A DNA stretch of 28,946 nucleotides from Rugosimonospora acidiphila (GCF_039543385.1 NZ_BAABJQ010000056.1:1-28946); one strand, 5' to 3'. Counted from the first letter of the stretch, positions 1 through 8,717 are shown. The notes: generated from the letters alone by a model not told the origin. Numbers and translations: made by a program.

Positions 1-1062
1 GTGGGCAAGACTCCGCCGCCGGTAGGCGGCGCCGCCGCGCCGGTCGGGGGCAGGGCCGTACCGCCGATGGGCGGCCCCGGCGGGCCGGCCGGGGGCCGGG
101 CGGCGCCGCCATCGGCGGGTGGTCGGGCCACTGCTCCGCCACCGGCGGGTGGTCGGGCTGCTCCGCCACCGGCGGGCGGCCGGGCGACTCCGCCACCCGC
201 GGGTGGTCGCGCGACTCCACCGCCGGCCGGGGGCCGGGCCGCCGCGCCGCCGGTGGGTGGCGTGGCCGCACCTCCTCCCGGTGCGGTCGCACCGGCCGCT
301 CGCGCCACCGCCCGCCGCCCCGGCGAGCCGCTCCGGCGCGGTACCGGTGAGCAGGTCGGGTTCCCGGGTGAGCAGGTCGGGTTCCCGGGTGAGCCGGCCG
401 GGTACGGCTCCGGGGAGCGCCCCGCGCTGCGCCCGGGCGACGGCGGCGAGGAGCCGCCCGAGCGCGCGGGCCGGATCGTCGGCTTCGGCTCGCTACCGCG
501 GCTGAGCCGTTCCAGGCAGATCCTGGTCCTGGCCGTGGCCGTCGTGGTGCTGCTCGGGGTGTTGCCGGTCATCCTGTTCGCCCGTGGCGCCGGCGCGGAT
601 CCGGTTGTCAAGAACCTCGACTCGCTCTCGCTGCCGGCCTGGGCGTCCGTGCAGCACGTCGACGCCTCGAGCGGCAGCCGCTGGTGCCTCAAGACCTGCC
701 GGCTGCGGGAGCGGACCTGGCGCTCGAGCAAGTCGGCGAACGAGACCGACCCGGTCTTCGAGGCCGCGCTGAGCAAGGCCGGATGGGTACGAGAGCAGAG
801 CTCGGGATGCCCGAAGCCCGGCACCGGCAGCTACACCTGCTGGCAGCGTGACCAGTACGCGCTGGATCTGTGGACCCGCAACGCGGCGTGCGACCTGAGT
901 GGGGTGGCCCCCTCACCGGGAGCGCCGGTGCCCTCGCCGTCCCCGACGCTTCCGGGCGACCTGATACCGACCGCTACCGCGAGTGGGCCGCCGCCCACGT
1001 GCCCCGGAGCGCTGGTGACCGCGAAAGTGGTCAACCAGGTCGACAAGAACTGGCACGGTTAA
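1..1062 (+). CDS. Pro/Gly-rich single-pass membrane protein, unknown function (possibly 5'-truncated)
   Basis: The frame is open from the first base, where a GTG happens to lie, so the true start may be upstream of the window. The visible 353 residues have three parts. Residues 1-110 are a low-complexity Ala/Gly/Pro/Arg segment built on a repeated AGGRAxPPP unit. Residues 173-195 are one strongly hydrophobic helix, preceded by basic residues (SRSRQ), which predicts a cytoplasmic N-terminus. Residues 196-353 are a probable extracytoplasmic domain with six cysteines (229, 233, 270, 280, 297, 334) and a Pro/Ser-rich stretch near 303-335. The even cysteine number suits disulfides outside the cell, but that is inference. 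I do not recognise the family. The gene lies 190 bp upstream of the DUF948 gene; that gap holds only a weak -10-like TAGGGT at 1130-1135. Confidence 0.7.
   Translation: MGKTPPPVGGAAAPVGGRAVPPMGGPGGPAGGRAAPPSAGGRATAPPPAGGRAAPPPAGGRATPPPAGGRATPPPAGGRAAAPPVGGVAAPPPGAVAPAARATARRPGEPLRRGTGEQVGFPGEQVGFPGEPAGYGSGERPALRPGDGGEEPPERAGRIVGFGSLPRLSRSRQILVLAVAVVVLLGVLPVILFARGAGADPVVKNLDSLSLPAWASVQHVDASSGSRWCLKTCRLRERTWRSSKSANETDPVFEAALSKAGWVREQSSGCPKPGTGSYTCWQRDQYALDLWTRNAACDLSGVAPSPGAPVPSPSPTLPGDLIPTATASGPPPTCPGALVTAKVVNQVDKNWHG
88..255 (+). repeat. In-frame ~27-nt coding repeats (AGGRAxPPP units)
   Basis: Six imperfect copies of a nine-residue unit start at residues 30, 39, 49, 58, 67 and 76 of the first gene. 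Most are 27 nt long; one carries an extra codon. The copies differ mainly at third positions and by Ala/Thr exchange, so the repeat is diverged rather than fresh. Confidence 0.8.
346..387 (+). repeat. Perfect 21-nt tandem duplication (GEQVGFP x2)
   Basis: Two identical 21-nt units (346-366 and 367-387) encode GEQVGFP twice, in frame, between the Pro-rich head and the membrane helix. Perfect nucleotide identity suggests a recent duplication. A third, diverged copy begins at 388 with GEPAG. Confidence 0.9.
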
Positions 1063-1252
1063 CCTCCGCCGGGCGGTCGCCGGGCACCGCGATCGGGGCG
1101 GCCGTAACGAGCACCGCCGTCACGCACGGTAGGGTCTGCCCGTTGGCGGAAGTGACCGTCGCCATCCGGTCGGGCTCGGCAGCCGGCCGCCCGAAAGAGC
1201 CGCTTACCCGGTCCGGCCAGGTGCCGGCCCGCGAGACAGAGGGGAGACAGGC

Positions 1253-1735
1253 GTGTCCGGTGGACAGATCGCGGCGCTGGTCGCCGCGGGTGCGTTCGCG
1301 ATGCTCGTACTCGTGCTGGCGGTACCGATCCTGAAGTTGCGGCACACCGTGGACGCGGCCACCCAAGCGATCAACGACCTCACCGAGCGCACGGCGCCGC
1401 TGCTGGGCAACGTGAACACCACGGTCGAGGGGGTCAACACGGCTCTCAGCCAGGTGCAGACCTCGCTGGAAGGGGTCAATGTCCAGCTGGAGCGGCTGGA
1501 TACGATCACCGGGCACGCGCAGATCGTCACCGCGAACGTGGCCAACCTGTCCACCGTGGTGGCCTCGGCCGCGTCCAGCCCCATCGTCCGGGTGGCCTCG
1601 CTGTCCTACGGGGTGCGCAAGGCGCTGGCCAACCGGCGGCGGGCGGACGAGGAGCAGCAGGTCCGCGACATGATCAAGCAGCAGCGCTCGGCCCGCAAGC
1701 GCGAGCGCAAGGCCGCCGCGAGCGGCTCCAATTAG
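1253..1735 (+). CDS. DUF948-type membrane-anchored coiled-coil protein
   Basis: The product has 160 residues. An N-terminal hydrophobic helix (about 6-27) is followed by a long heptad-like region (about 30-110, TVDAATQAIN, LLGNVNTTVEGVNTALSQVQ), then a very basic tail (RRRADEEQ, KQQRSARKRERK). This matches what I know of DUF948 proteins, small membrane-tethered helical proteins of unknown function in Gram-positive bacteria. The GTG start at 1253 follows a purine-rich AGGGGAGACAGG at good spacing. It is followed 15 bp later by a second small membrane protein and then alaS, an arrangement I recall from Micromonosporaceae and other actinobacteria. The three are probably co-transcribed. No enzymatic motif is visible. 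Confidence 0.8.
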   Translation: MSGGQIAALVAAGAFAMLVLVLAVPILKLRHTVDAATQAINDLTERTAPLLGNVNTTVEGVNTALSQVQTSLEGVNVQLERLDTITGHAQIVTANVANLSTVVASAASSPIVRVASLSYGVRKALANRRRADEEQQVRDMIKQQRSARKRERKAAASGSN

Positions 1736-1750
1736 GAGGGGTGAGCAGCG

Positions 1751-2011
1751 ATGAGACGTCTACTGTGGCTCGGTGTCGGGCTGGCCGTCGGCGCGCTGGT
1801 CGTTCGCGCGGCGGCCAAGAAGGCCCAGGCGTTCACCCCGCAGGGCATGGCCGCCTCGGCGCGGGAAAGCGCTGGCGGTCTGGTCGATTCGGTTCGTAAC
1901 TTTGTTGAGGATGTCCGCGAGGGCATGCGCGAACGTGAAGATGAGATCCACGCCGCCTTCGCCGAGGGCGAAACGTTGGATCTTGACCTGGAGGAAGGTA
2001 GCTACCGCTGA
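1751..2011 (+). CDS. Small membrane-anchored protein (DUF6167-like)
   Basis: An 86-residue protein with an N-terminal hydrophobic helix (about 3-20, LLWLGVGLAVGALVVRAA), a basic KK pair, then an amphipathic region (SVRNFVEDVREGMREREDEIHAAF) and an acidic C-terminus (TLDLDLEEGSYR). An AGGAGGGG ribosome-binding site at 1735-1742 precedes the ATG. The stop overlaps the alaS start by one base (TGATG), which implies translational coupling. I assign it to the DUF6167-like proteins that sit between a DUF948 gene and alaS in related genomes; that is recall of context, not a search. Function unknown. Confidence 0.75.
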   Translation: MRRLLWLGVGLAVGALVVRAAAKKAQAFTPQGMAASARESAGGLVDSVRNFVEDVREGMREREDEIHAAFAEGETLDLDLEEGSYR

Positions 2012-4689
2012 TGAGGACCGCGGAGGTCAAGCGACGGTTCCTGGCGCACTTCGAGTCGAACGGACACACCGTGGTGCCCAGCGCACCGCTGCCGGCCATT
2101 GACGACCCCAACCTGCTGTTCATCAACGCCGGAATGGTGCAGTTCGTCCCTTACTTCCTCGGCCAGGTCACGCCGCCGTTCTCTCGGGCCACCAGCGTGC
2201 AGAAGTGCCTGCGCACCCCGGACATCGACGAGGTGGGCAAGACCAGCCGGCACGGCACGTTCTTCCAGATGAACGGCAACTTCTCCTTCGGTGACTATTT
2301 CAAGGAGCAGGCCATCGCGCTGGCCTGGGACCTGTCCACCAAGCCCCAGGCCGAGGGCGGCTTCGGGCTGGACGGTGACCGGCTCTGGGCCACGGTGTAC
2401 CTCGACGACGACGAGGCCATCGACATCTGGCACAAGCAGATCGGCCTGCCGCTGGATCGGATCGTGCGGCGGGGAAAGACGGACAACTTCTGGTCGATGG
2501 GCATCCCCGGGCCGTGCGGCCCATGCTCCGAGCTGTACCTGGACCGTGGGCCGGAGTACGGCCGCGAGGGTGGGCCGGAGGTCGACGAGGACCGGTACAT
2601 GGAGTTCTGGAACCTCGTCTTCATGCAGTTCGACCGCGGTCCGGGCACGGACAAGGAGAACTACCCGATCATCGGGGAGCTGCCCGCCAAGAGCATCGAC
2701 ACCGGCATGGGCCTGGAGCGCATCGCGTCGATCCTGCAGGGCGTGGACAACCTGTACGAGATCGACGAGGTGCGCCCGATCCTCGACCGGGCGGCGGAGC
2801 TGACCGGCAAGCGGTACGGCGCGAACTCCGGCCACGCGGCCAGCGAGTCCGCCCCGGACGACGTGCGGCTGCGGGTGATCGCCGACCACGTGCGCACCTC
2901 GCTGATGCTCATTGGCGACGGGGTGACCCCGAGCAACGAGGGGCGCGGGTACGTGCTGCGCCGCATCCTGCGCCGGGCGATCCGGTCGATGCGCCTGCTC
3001 GGCTGGAACGAGCCCGCGCTGCCCGAGCTGCTGCCGGTGGCCCGGGACTGCATGTCCCCGTCCTACCCGGAGGTGGCCGAGGAATACGGCCGCATCTCGC
3101 AGTACGCGTACGGCGAGGAGGAGGCGTTCCTGTCCACCCTGCGGCAGGGCACCACGATCCTCGACCTGGCCATCGACGAGACCCGGTCGGCGGGCGGGCG
3201 CACCCTGCCCGGGGACAAGGCGTTCGCGCTGCACGACACGTACGGCTTCCCGATCGACCTGACCCTGGAGATCGCGGCCGAGCAGGGCCTGGACGTCGAC
3301 ACCGATGGCTTCCGGCGGCTCATGGCCGAGCAGCGCACCCGGGCCAAGGCCGACGCGCAGGCCCGCAAGACCGGGCACGCCGACCTGTCCGCGTACCGGG
3401 AGGTGCTCGACGCCGGCGGGAAGGTGGACTTCACCGGGTACCACGAGGTGTCCCGGGAGACCCGGGTCCGCGCGGTGCTCTCCGGCGGCAACGGCCTGGC
3501 CGCGGCGCAGGAGGGCGAGACGGTCGAGGTGGTGCTCGACGCGACCCCGTTCTACGCCGAGGGCGGTGGCCAGCAGCCGGACTCCGGCGTGATCACGGTC
3601 GGCGGCGGCCAGCTCGAGGTGTTCGACGTCCAGTCGCCGGTACCGGGGCTGATCGTGCACCGGGGCCGGGTGGTGCGCGGCGAGATCCAGGTGGGCGAGG
3701 ACGCGTTCGCCGAGATCGACGTGACCCGGCGCCGGGCGATCTCCCGGGCGCACACGGCGACCCACCTGGTGCACACGGCGATCCGTAACCTGGTCGGCCA
3801 GTCGGCGACTCAGGCCGGTTCGCTCAACGCCCCCGGGCGGCTGCGCTTCGACTTCAACACCCCCGGCGCCGTGCCGGCCTCTGTGCTCAACGACGTCGAG
3901 CAGCAGGTCAACGAGGTACTGGTCAACGACCTGGAGGTGCACGCGTTCATCACCTCGCTGGAGGAGGCGCGGGCCTCGGGCGCGATGGCCCTGTTCGGCG
4001 AGAAGTACGGCGACGAGGTCCGGGTCGTCGAGGTCGGCGACTACGCCCGGGAGCTGTGCGGCGGCACGCACGTGTCCCGCTCCGGGCAGCTGGGCCTGGT
4101 CAAGATCCTGCACGAGTCGTCCATCGGCTCCGGCGTGCGCCGGGTCGAGGCGCTGGTCGGGATCGACGCGTTCAGCTTCCTGGCCCGCGAGCACCTGCTG
4201 GTGTCGCAGCTGGCCGACGTGTTCCGGGTGCCGGTCGAGCAGGTCGGCGACCGGGTGCAGCAGGCGGTCGCTGCGCTGCGCGACGCGGAGAAGGAACTGG
4301 AGAAGCTGCGGGCTCAGCTGGTGCTGGGCAACGCGGCGGGGCTGGCGGACGCGGCGCGGGACGTGGCCGGGGTCGCCTACGTGGGGGCCGAGGCGCCGGA
4401 GGGCACCTCGGCGGGGGACGTACGCACCCTCACGCAGGAGATCCGCGGCAAGATCCCGGCGGCCCGGCCGGCGGTGGTCGCGCTGGCGGCCCGCTCTGGC
4501 GGCAAGGCGTCGCTCGTGGTGGCGGTCAACGGCGCCGCCCGCGACCGGGGCCTGTCGGCGAGCGACCTGGTCAAGGGCGCGCTGTCCGGTCGGGGCGGCG
4601 GCAACGCCGACCTCGCGCAGGGCGGCGGCGTACCGGCCGACGAGGCGCCCAGGCTGCTCTCGGCGATCGAGGCGCTGGTCGCCGGATGA
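2011..4689 (+). CDS. alaS: Alanine--tRNA ligase
   Basis: The product charges tRNA-Ala with alanine and hydrolyses mischarged Ser- or Gly-tRNA-Ala, in the cytoplasm. Its 892 residues match full-length bacterial AlaS. The N-terminal class II aminoacylation core is clear (LLFINAGMVQFVPYF, then TSRHGTFFQMNGNFSFGDYFK around 85-105). The editing domain has its zinc-ligand motifs HTATH at 581-585 and CGGTH at 683-687. The C-terminal DHHA1-like domain ends in the glycine-rich GRGGGNADLAQGGG. The ATG overlaps the upstream stop (TGATG), and its own stop is overlapped by the ruvX start (ATGA), placing it in a tightly packed unit with ruvX and mltG. Confidence 0.98.
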   Translation: MRTAEVKRRFLAHFESNGHTVVPSAPLPAIDDPNLLFINAGMVQFVPYFLGQVTPPFSRATSVQKCLRTPDIDEVGKTSRHGTFFQMNGNFSFGDYFKEQAIALAWDLSTKPQAEGGFGLDGDRLWATVYLDDDEAIDIWHKQIGLPLDRIVRRGKTDNFWSMGIPGPCGPCSELYLDRGPEYGREGGPEVDEDRYMEFWNLVFMQFDRGPGTDKENYPIIGELPAKSIDTGMGLERIASILQGVDNLYEIDEVRPILDRAAELTGKRYGANSGHAASESAPDDVRLRVIADHVRTSLMLIGDGVTPSNEGRGYVLRRILRRAIRSMRLLGWNEPALPELLPVARDCMSPSYPEVAEEYGRISQYAYGEEEAFLSTLRQGTTILDLAIDETRSAGGRTLPGDKAFALHDTYGFPIDLTLEIAAEQGLDVDTDGFRRLMAEQRTRAKADAQARKTGHADLSAYREVLDAGGKVDFTGYHEVSRETRVRAVLSGGNGLAAAQEGETVEVVLDATPFYAEGGGQQPDSGVITVGGGQLEVFDVQSPVPGLIVHRGRVVRGEIQVGEDAFAEIDVTRRRAISRAHTATHLVHTAIRNLVGQSATQAGSLNAPGRLRFDFNTPGAVPASVLNDVEQQVNEVLVNDLEVHAFITSLEEARASGAMALFGEKYGDEVRVVEVGDYARELCGGTHVSRSGQLGLVKILHESSIGSGVRRVEALVGIDAFSFLAREHLLVSQLADVFRVPVEQVGDRVQQAVAALRDAEKELEKLRAQLVLGNAAGLADAARDVAGVAYVGAEAPEGTSAGDVRTLTQEIRGKIPAARPAVVALAARSGGKASLVVAVNGAARDRGLSASDLVKGALSGRGGGNADLAQGGGVPADEAPRLLSAIEALVAG

Positions 4690-5288
4690 CCTCCGGCCCG
4701 GATCAGGACACGCGGCCTTGGCGGCGGGGTGTCCGACTCGGCGTTGATGTTGGCAAGGTCCGGGTCGGTGTGGCCCGCAGCGACCCGGACGGCATTCTGG
4801 CGAGCCCGCTCGTCACGCTGGCCCGCGACCTGACCACCGGTGACCGGCCGCCCACGGGCGGCCGGTCCACGCCGGCCGCGGCGGCGGCAACGCCTCCCGC
4901 ACCGACCGCTCCGGCGCCGGCACTCTCCGCGCCTGGTTCGGCACCCTCCGTGCCGGCCGGGGTGCCCACCCTGCCCACCGACATCGCGGAACTCGCCTCG
5001 TTGGTGCGCGAGCACGAGGTGGTGGAGGTGGTGGTCGGGCTGCCGATCACCCTCGCCGGGCGGGAGGCACTGGCGGCCGCCGAGGTGCGGCGGTACGCGC
5101 AGGCGCTCGGGTGCGCGATCCAGCCCGTTCCCGTACGGTTGTCGGACGAGAGGATGACCACAGTGGTCGCCTCCCGTAGGCTGTCCGAGCGAGGCGTCCG
5201 GGGGAGGCGTCAACGAGCAGTTGTCGACCAGGTGGCCGCTGTGGAGATCCTGCAGGGCTGGCTCGACAACCAGCGGAGGCGAAGGTAA
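4686..5288 (+). CDS. ruvX: RuvX/YqgF-family putative pre-16S rRNA nuclease with Pro/Ala insertion
   Basis: RuvX (YqgF) is an RNase H-fold protein implicated in 16S rRNA 5'-end maturation. The ATG at 4686 overlaps the alaS stop; earlier residues in this open frame are antisense-free shadow of alaS. The 200 residues show the family core: VRLGVDVGKVRVGVARSD with acidic D21, EVVEVVVGLP at 111-120, LSDERMTT at 152-159 with D154/E155, and GRRQRAVVDQVAAVEIL with D181. The unusual part is residues about 51-98, a Pro/Ala/Ser-rich low-complexity stretch inserted between ARDL and the ELASLVREHEV helix, where family members normally have a few residues. The protein is therefore about 40-50 residues longer than typical. 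All catalytic acidic positions are kept, so it should be active. Confidence 0.93.
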   Translation: MTSGPDQDTRPWRRGVRLGVDVGKVRVGVARSDPDGILASPLVTLARDLTTGDRPPTGGRSTPAAAAATPPAPTAPAPALSAPGSAPSVPAGVPTLPTDIAELASLVREHEVVEVVVGLPITLAGREALAAAEVRRYAQALGCAIQPVPVRLSDERMTTVVASRRLSERGVRGRRQRAVVDQVAAVEILQGWLDNQRRRR

Positions 5289-6556
5289 TGATCGACGACC
5301 TGGACCTGGCGTTCGACGACGACTACGACCGCGGCCGGCACCGCCGTAAACGTCGCGGAGCCCGTGGTTCGGGAGGCGGCCCGCGCAAGCGTCGCCGTGG
5401 CCGCACCGTCGCCGCCCTCCTGATGACCCTGGTCCTGCTCGGCATTCTCGGCGGCGCCGGATGGTACGGCTTCGGCAAGGTGCAGGACTACTTCGCCGTC
5501 AAGGACTATTCGGGCCCGGGCACCGGTTCGGTGACGGTTCAGGTGTCGCCCGGAGACGGTGGCACCGACATCGGGAACAAGCTGGTCACCGCGGGCGTGG
5601 TGGAGAGCGCGAAGGCGTTCGTCAACGCGTTCACCGACAATCCGGACAGCCAGAACGTCGAGCCCGGCTTCTACAAGCTGCACAAGCAGATGAAGGCCTC
5701 GCTCGCGGTCAGCGCCCTGCTGGCCCGCGACGGCAACAACAAGCTGGTCAACAAGGTGTCCGAGACGGTGACCATCCCCGAGGGGCTGATCTCGTTGCAG
5801 ATCTTCGACACGCTGTCCAAGGCGACCAACATCCCCGTGGCCGACTTCAAGAAGGCCGCCGCGAACCCGGAGGCGCTGGGCGTTCCGTCCACCTGGTTCA
5901 CCCGGGAGGACGGCAAGCCGGTGCCCACTCCGCACTCCATCGAGGGTTTCCTCTACCCGGACACCTACGAATTCGATCCGGGCACGGACGCCACCACCAT
6001 CCTCAAGACGATGGTCAACGGCTTCATCCAGGAGGCCACCAAGCTGGACTTCGTCGACACCGTCCAGCAGAAGTTCGGCATCTCGCCGTACGAGGGGCTG
6101 ATCGCCGCGTCGATCGCGCAGGTCGAGGCGGTCCGGTCGCAGGACATGCCCGGCGTCGCCCGGGTGTTGTACAACCGGGCGTACAAGCCGGCGACGCAGA
6201 CCCAGCAGGTGGGCCTGAGCTGCAGCTGCCTCCAGTTGGACAGCACCGTCAACTACTGGCTGCGGGTGACCGGCAAGGCGCCGCTGGAGTCCGGGGACCT
6301 CACCTACAGCCAGCTGCACGACACCAGCAACCCGTATGACACGTACGACAAGCCCGGCATGCCGCCCGGCCCGATCAGCAACCCGGGTGCCGACGCGCTG
6401 ACCGGGGCGATGACCGCACCGTCGTCGAACAACTACTTCTTCCTGGCCATCGACAAGAACGGCACCACGGCCTTCGCCCCGACGTACTCGCAGTTCTGCG
6501 CCGACACCCAGAAGGCCAAGAACAACGGCGTGAACATCGGCGTCTGCACCCCCTGA
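5288..6556 (+). CDS. mltG: Endolytic murein transglycosylase MltG
   Basis: MltG cleaves nascent peptidoglycan strands at the outer face of the membrane and is thought to set glycan length. The 422 residues comprise a charged cytoplasmic head (Asp-rich 1-15, then Arg/Lys-rich 16-39), one membrane helix (40-62), a LysM-like region (about 80-165) and the YceG-type catalytic domain. Seen motifs are EGFLYPDTYEF (219-229), LIAASIAQVEA (271-281), ARVLYNR (291-297), LQLDSTVNYW (315-324) and SNPYDTY with GMPPGPISNPG (347-367). The position usually holding the catalytic Glu of the ASxxE motif reads Gln278, with a Glu two residues later at 280 (see findings). Its ATG overlaps the ruvX stop (TAATG). Confidence 0.95.
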   Translation: MIDDLDLAFDDDYDRGRHRRKRRGARGSGGGPRKRRRGRTVAALLMTLVLLGILGGAGWYGFGKVQDYFAVKDYSGPGTGSVTVQVSPGDGGTDIGNKLVTAGVVESAKAFVNAFTDNPDSQNVEPGFYKLHKQMKASLAVSALLARDGNNKLVNKVSETVTIPEGLISLQIFDTLSKATNIPVADFKKAAANPEALGVPSTWFTREDGKPVPTPHSIEGFLYPDTYEFDPGTDATTILKTMVNGFIQEATKLDFVDTVQQKFGISPYEGLIAASIAQVEAVRSQDMPGVARVLYNRAYKPATQTQQVGLSCSCLQLDSTVNYWLRVTGKAPLESGDLTYSQLHDTSNPYDTYDKPGMPPGPISNPGADALTGAMTAPSSNNYFFLAIDKNGTTAFAPTYSQFCADTQKAKNNGVNIGVCTP

Positions 6557-6627
6557 CGGCGGGCCGACCGAGCCCGGTGGCCCCGGCGTTGGAGGCTGCC
6601 GGGGCGGGACATGCCAGACTGGCCGGC

Positions 6628-7452
6628 ATGGTCAATGAGGTCGGGCGGCGCGCCGCCGTGCTCGGCAAGCCGGTGGCGCACTCGCTCTCGCCGGTGCTGC
6701 ACAACGCCGGGTACGCCGCGATCGGGCTGGCGGACTGGCGCTACACGGCGATCGAGTGCGCCGAGGCCGAGCTGGCCGACCTGGTGGCCGGCCTGGGCCC
6801 GTACTGGGCCGGGCTGTCGCTGACCATGCCGCTCAAGGAGGTGGCGCTGTCGGTCGCGGACCGGGTGACCCCGGTCGCCGCCGCGCTGGGCGCCGCCAAC
6901 ACTCTGGTACACGGGCCGGACGGCTGGCTCGCCGAGAACACCGACGCCCCCGGCATGGTCGACGCGCTGCGCTCGGCGGGGCTGACCGCGGTCGAGCGCG
7001 TAGCGGTGCTGGGCGCCGGGGGTACCGCCCGGGCGGCGCTGGCCGCCGGGGCCCAACTGGGCGCTCCCATGATCGACGTGTACGCCCGACGAGCCGAGGC
7101 AGTGGACCAGCTGCGCCCGGTCGCCGAGCGGCTGGGCGTGCTGCTGACCCACGTGGACTTCGCGCACGCCGACCGGGCCGGCTCCGCCGAATTGATCATC
7201 TCGACGGTACCGAAGGGGGTCGCCGACGCGGTACGGCCGGCCTGGCGGCCCGGTGCGGTGCTGTTCGACGCCCTGTACGACCCCTGGCCGACCCCGCTGG
7301 CCGCCGCCGCCCGGGCGGGGGGGCTGCGCATCGTGTCCGGCCTGGACCTGCTGCTCAACCAGGCGGTACACCAGTTCACCCTGTTCACCGGGCTGCCCGC
7401 CCCGGTGGCCGCGATGGATGCCGCATTGCGGGAGGCGGCCGCCCAGCGTTAG
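6628..7452 (+). CDS. aroE: Shikimate dehydrogenase
   Basis: Reduces 3-dehydroshikimate to shikimate with NADPH, the fourth step of the chorismate pathway. The 274 residues show the substrate site LGKPVAHSLSPVLHN (12-26), catalytic Lys in LSLTMPLK (K70), GAANTLV (88-94), catalytic Asp in ENTDAPG (D106), and the nucleotide-binding turn VLGAGGTARAAL (128-138). I chose the ATG at 6628 over an in-frame GTG at 6577 because the family begins just before this substrate motif. No good Shine-Dalgarno precedes it; instead CAGACT (6615-6620) lies 7 nt upstream, so a leaderless transcript is possible. It follows mltG by 71 bp and leads the aroE-aroC-aroK group. Confidence 0.95.
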   Translation: MVNEVGRRAAVLGKPVAHSLSPVLHNAGYAAIGLADWRYTAIECAEAELADLVAGLGPYWAGLSLTMPLKEVALSVADRVTPVAAALGAANTLVHGPDGWLAENTDAPGMVDALRSAGLTAVERVAVLGAGGTARAALAAGAQLGAPMIDVYARRAEAVDQLRPVAERLGVLLTHVDFAHADRAGSAELIISTVPKGVADAVRPAWRPGAVLFDALYDPWPTPLAAAARAGGLRIVSGLDLLLNQAVHQFTLFTGLPAPVAAMDAALREAAAQR

Positions 7453-7471
7453 CCGGGCCCGCCCAGCGTGC

Positions 7472-7477
7472 CAGACT
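7472..7477 (+). promoter_or_regulatory. Possible -10 element for aroC
   Basis: CAGACT followed by TTGTGCG lies 34 bp before the aroC start. The same shape (-10-like hexamer, then TGTGCGG) precedes efp. No convincing -35 is visible, so this is weak. Confidence 0.25.
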
Positions 7478-7511
7478 TGTGCGCGGAATCGCCGGAACGA
7501 AGGGTGGATCT

Positions 7512-8717
7512 GTGCTGCGCTGGTTGACCGCTGGGGAGTCCCATGGCCCGGCCCTGGTCGCTGTCCTGGAGGGGGTACCCGCCGGGATTGAGGTGACCAG
7601 TGCCGAGGTGTCCAGTGAGCTGGCCCGCCGCCGGCTCGGGTACGGCCGGGGTGCGCGGATGTCCTTCGAGCAGGACGCGGTCGAGTTCCTCGGTGGCCTG
7701 CGTCACGGGCGGACCCTCGGCTCGCCGGTGGCGATCCGGGTGGGCAACACCGAGTGGCCCAAGTGGGAGACCGTGATGGCGGCCGACCCGGTGGACCCGG
7801 AGGTCCTGGCCAGCCAGGCGCGCAACGCGCCGCTGACCCGGCCCCGGCCCGGCCACGCCGACCTGGCCGGCATGCAGAAGTACGGGCATGCCGACGCCCG
7901 GCCGATCCTGGAGCGCGCCAGCGCCCGGGAGACGGCGGCCCGGGTCGCCGTCGGCACGGTGGCCAAGGCCCTGATCGGCCAGGCGCTGGGCATCGAGATC
8001 GTGTCGCACGTCATCGAGCTGGGCAGCGTGGCGGTCAAGTCGGGCCTGGTACCCCGGCCGGAGGACGCCGCGCGCATCGACGCCGACCCGGTGCGCTGCC
8101 TGGACCCGCAGGCCAGTGCGCGGATGGTCGAGGAGATCGACGCCGCCAAGCGGGACGCGGACACCCTGGGCGGCATCGTCGAGGTGCTCGCCTACGGGGT
8201 GCCGCCGGGCCTGGGCAGCCACGTGCAGTGGGACCGCAAGCTGGACGCGCGGCTCGCCAGCGCGCTCATGTCGATCCAGGCGATCAAGGGAGTCGAGATC
8301 GGCGACGGGTTCACCCAGGCCCGGTCGCGCGGATCGCAGGCGCACGACGAGATCGCGCTGGTCGATGACGCCCCGGCCCGCCCCGGCGTCATCGCCACCG
8401 TGCGCCGGATGACCGACCGGGCCGGCGGCCTGGAGGGCGGCATCACCACCGGCGAGCCGCTGCGGGTACGGGCCGCCATGAAGCCGATCTCCTCGCTCAA
8501 CCGGGCGCTGTCGACCGTGGACGTGGCCACCGGCGAGGCCACCACGGCGATCAACCAGCGTTCGGACACCGCCGCGGTACCGGCGGCGGCGGTGGTGGCC
8601 GAGGCGATGGTGGCGCTGGTGCTGGCCGAGGCGGCGACCGAGAAGTTCGGCGGCGACTCCGTCGCGGAGATGCGCCGCAACGTGGCCGGGTACCTGGACA
8701 GCCTGGTGATCCGGTGA
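7512..8717 (+). CDS. aroC: Chorismate synthase
   Basis: Converts 5-enolpyruvylshikimate-3-phosphate to chorismate, using reduced FMN; last step of the shared aromatic pathway. The 401 residues begin LRWLTAGESHGPAL, the family signature at the N-terminus, which fixes the GTG start at 7512. Further signatures are RPRPGHADLAGMQKYG (about 112-127), ERASARETAARVAVG (about 134-148), GVEIGDGF, GGLEGGITTGEPL and RSDTAAVPAA. The stop overlaps the aroK start (GTGA), so the two are translationally coupled. A 59-bp gap separates it from aroE and may hold its own weak promoter. Confidence 0.98.
   Translation: MLRWLTAGESHGPALVAVLEGVPAGIEVTSAEVSSELARRRLGYGRGARMSFEQDAVEFLGGLRHGRTLGSPVAIRVGNTEWPKWETVMAADPVDPEVLASQARNAPLTRPRPGHADLAGMQKYGHADARPILERASARETAARVAVGTVAKALIGQALGIEIVSHVIELGSVAVKSGLVPRPEDAARIDADPVRCLDPQASARMVEEIDAAKRDADTLGGIVEVLAYGVPPGLGSHVQWDRKLDARLASALMSIQAIKGVEIGDGFTQARSRGSQAHDEIALVDDAPARPGVIATVRRMTDRAGGLEGGITTGEPLRVRAAMKPISSLNRALSTVDVATGEATTAINQRSDTAAVPAAAVVAEAMVALVLAEAATEKFGGDSVAEMRRNVAGYLDSLVIR

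Noticed and set aside
2002..4194. 730-codon open frame on the minus strand
   Set aside because: Antisense to alaS, with composition typical of a GC-rich shadow frame and no recognisable motif.
5286..5290. tRNA, rRNA or known riboswitch genes anywhere in the window
   Set aside because: None could be recognised on either strand; intergenic gaps are mostly too short and the longer ones hold hairpins or repeats only.
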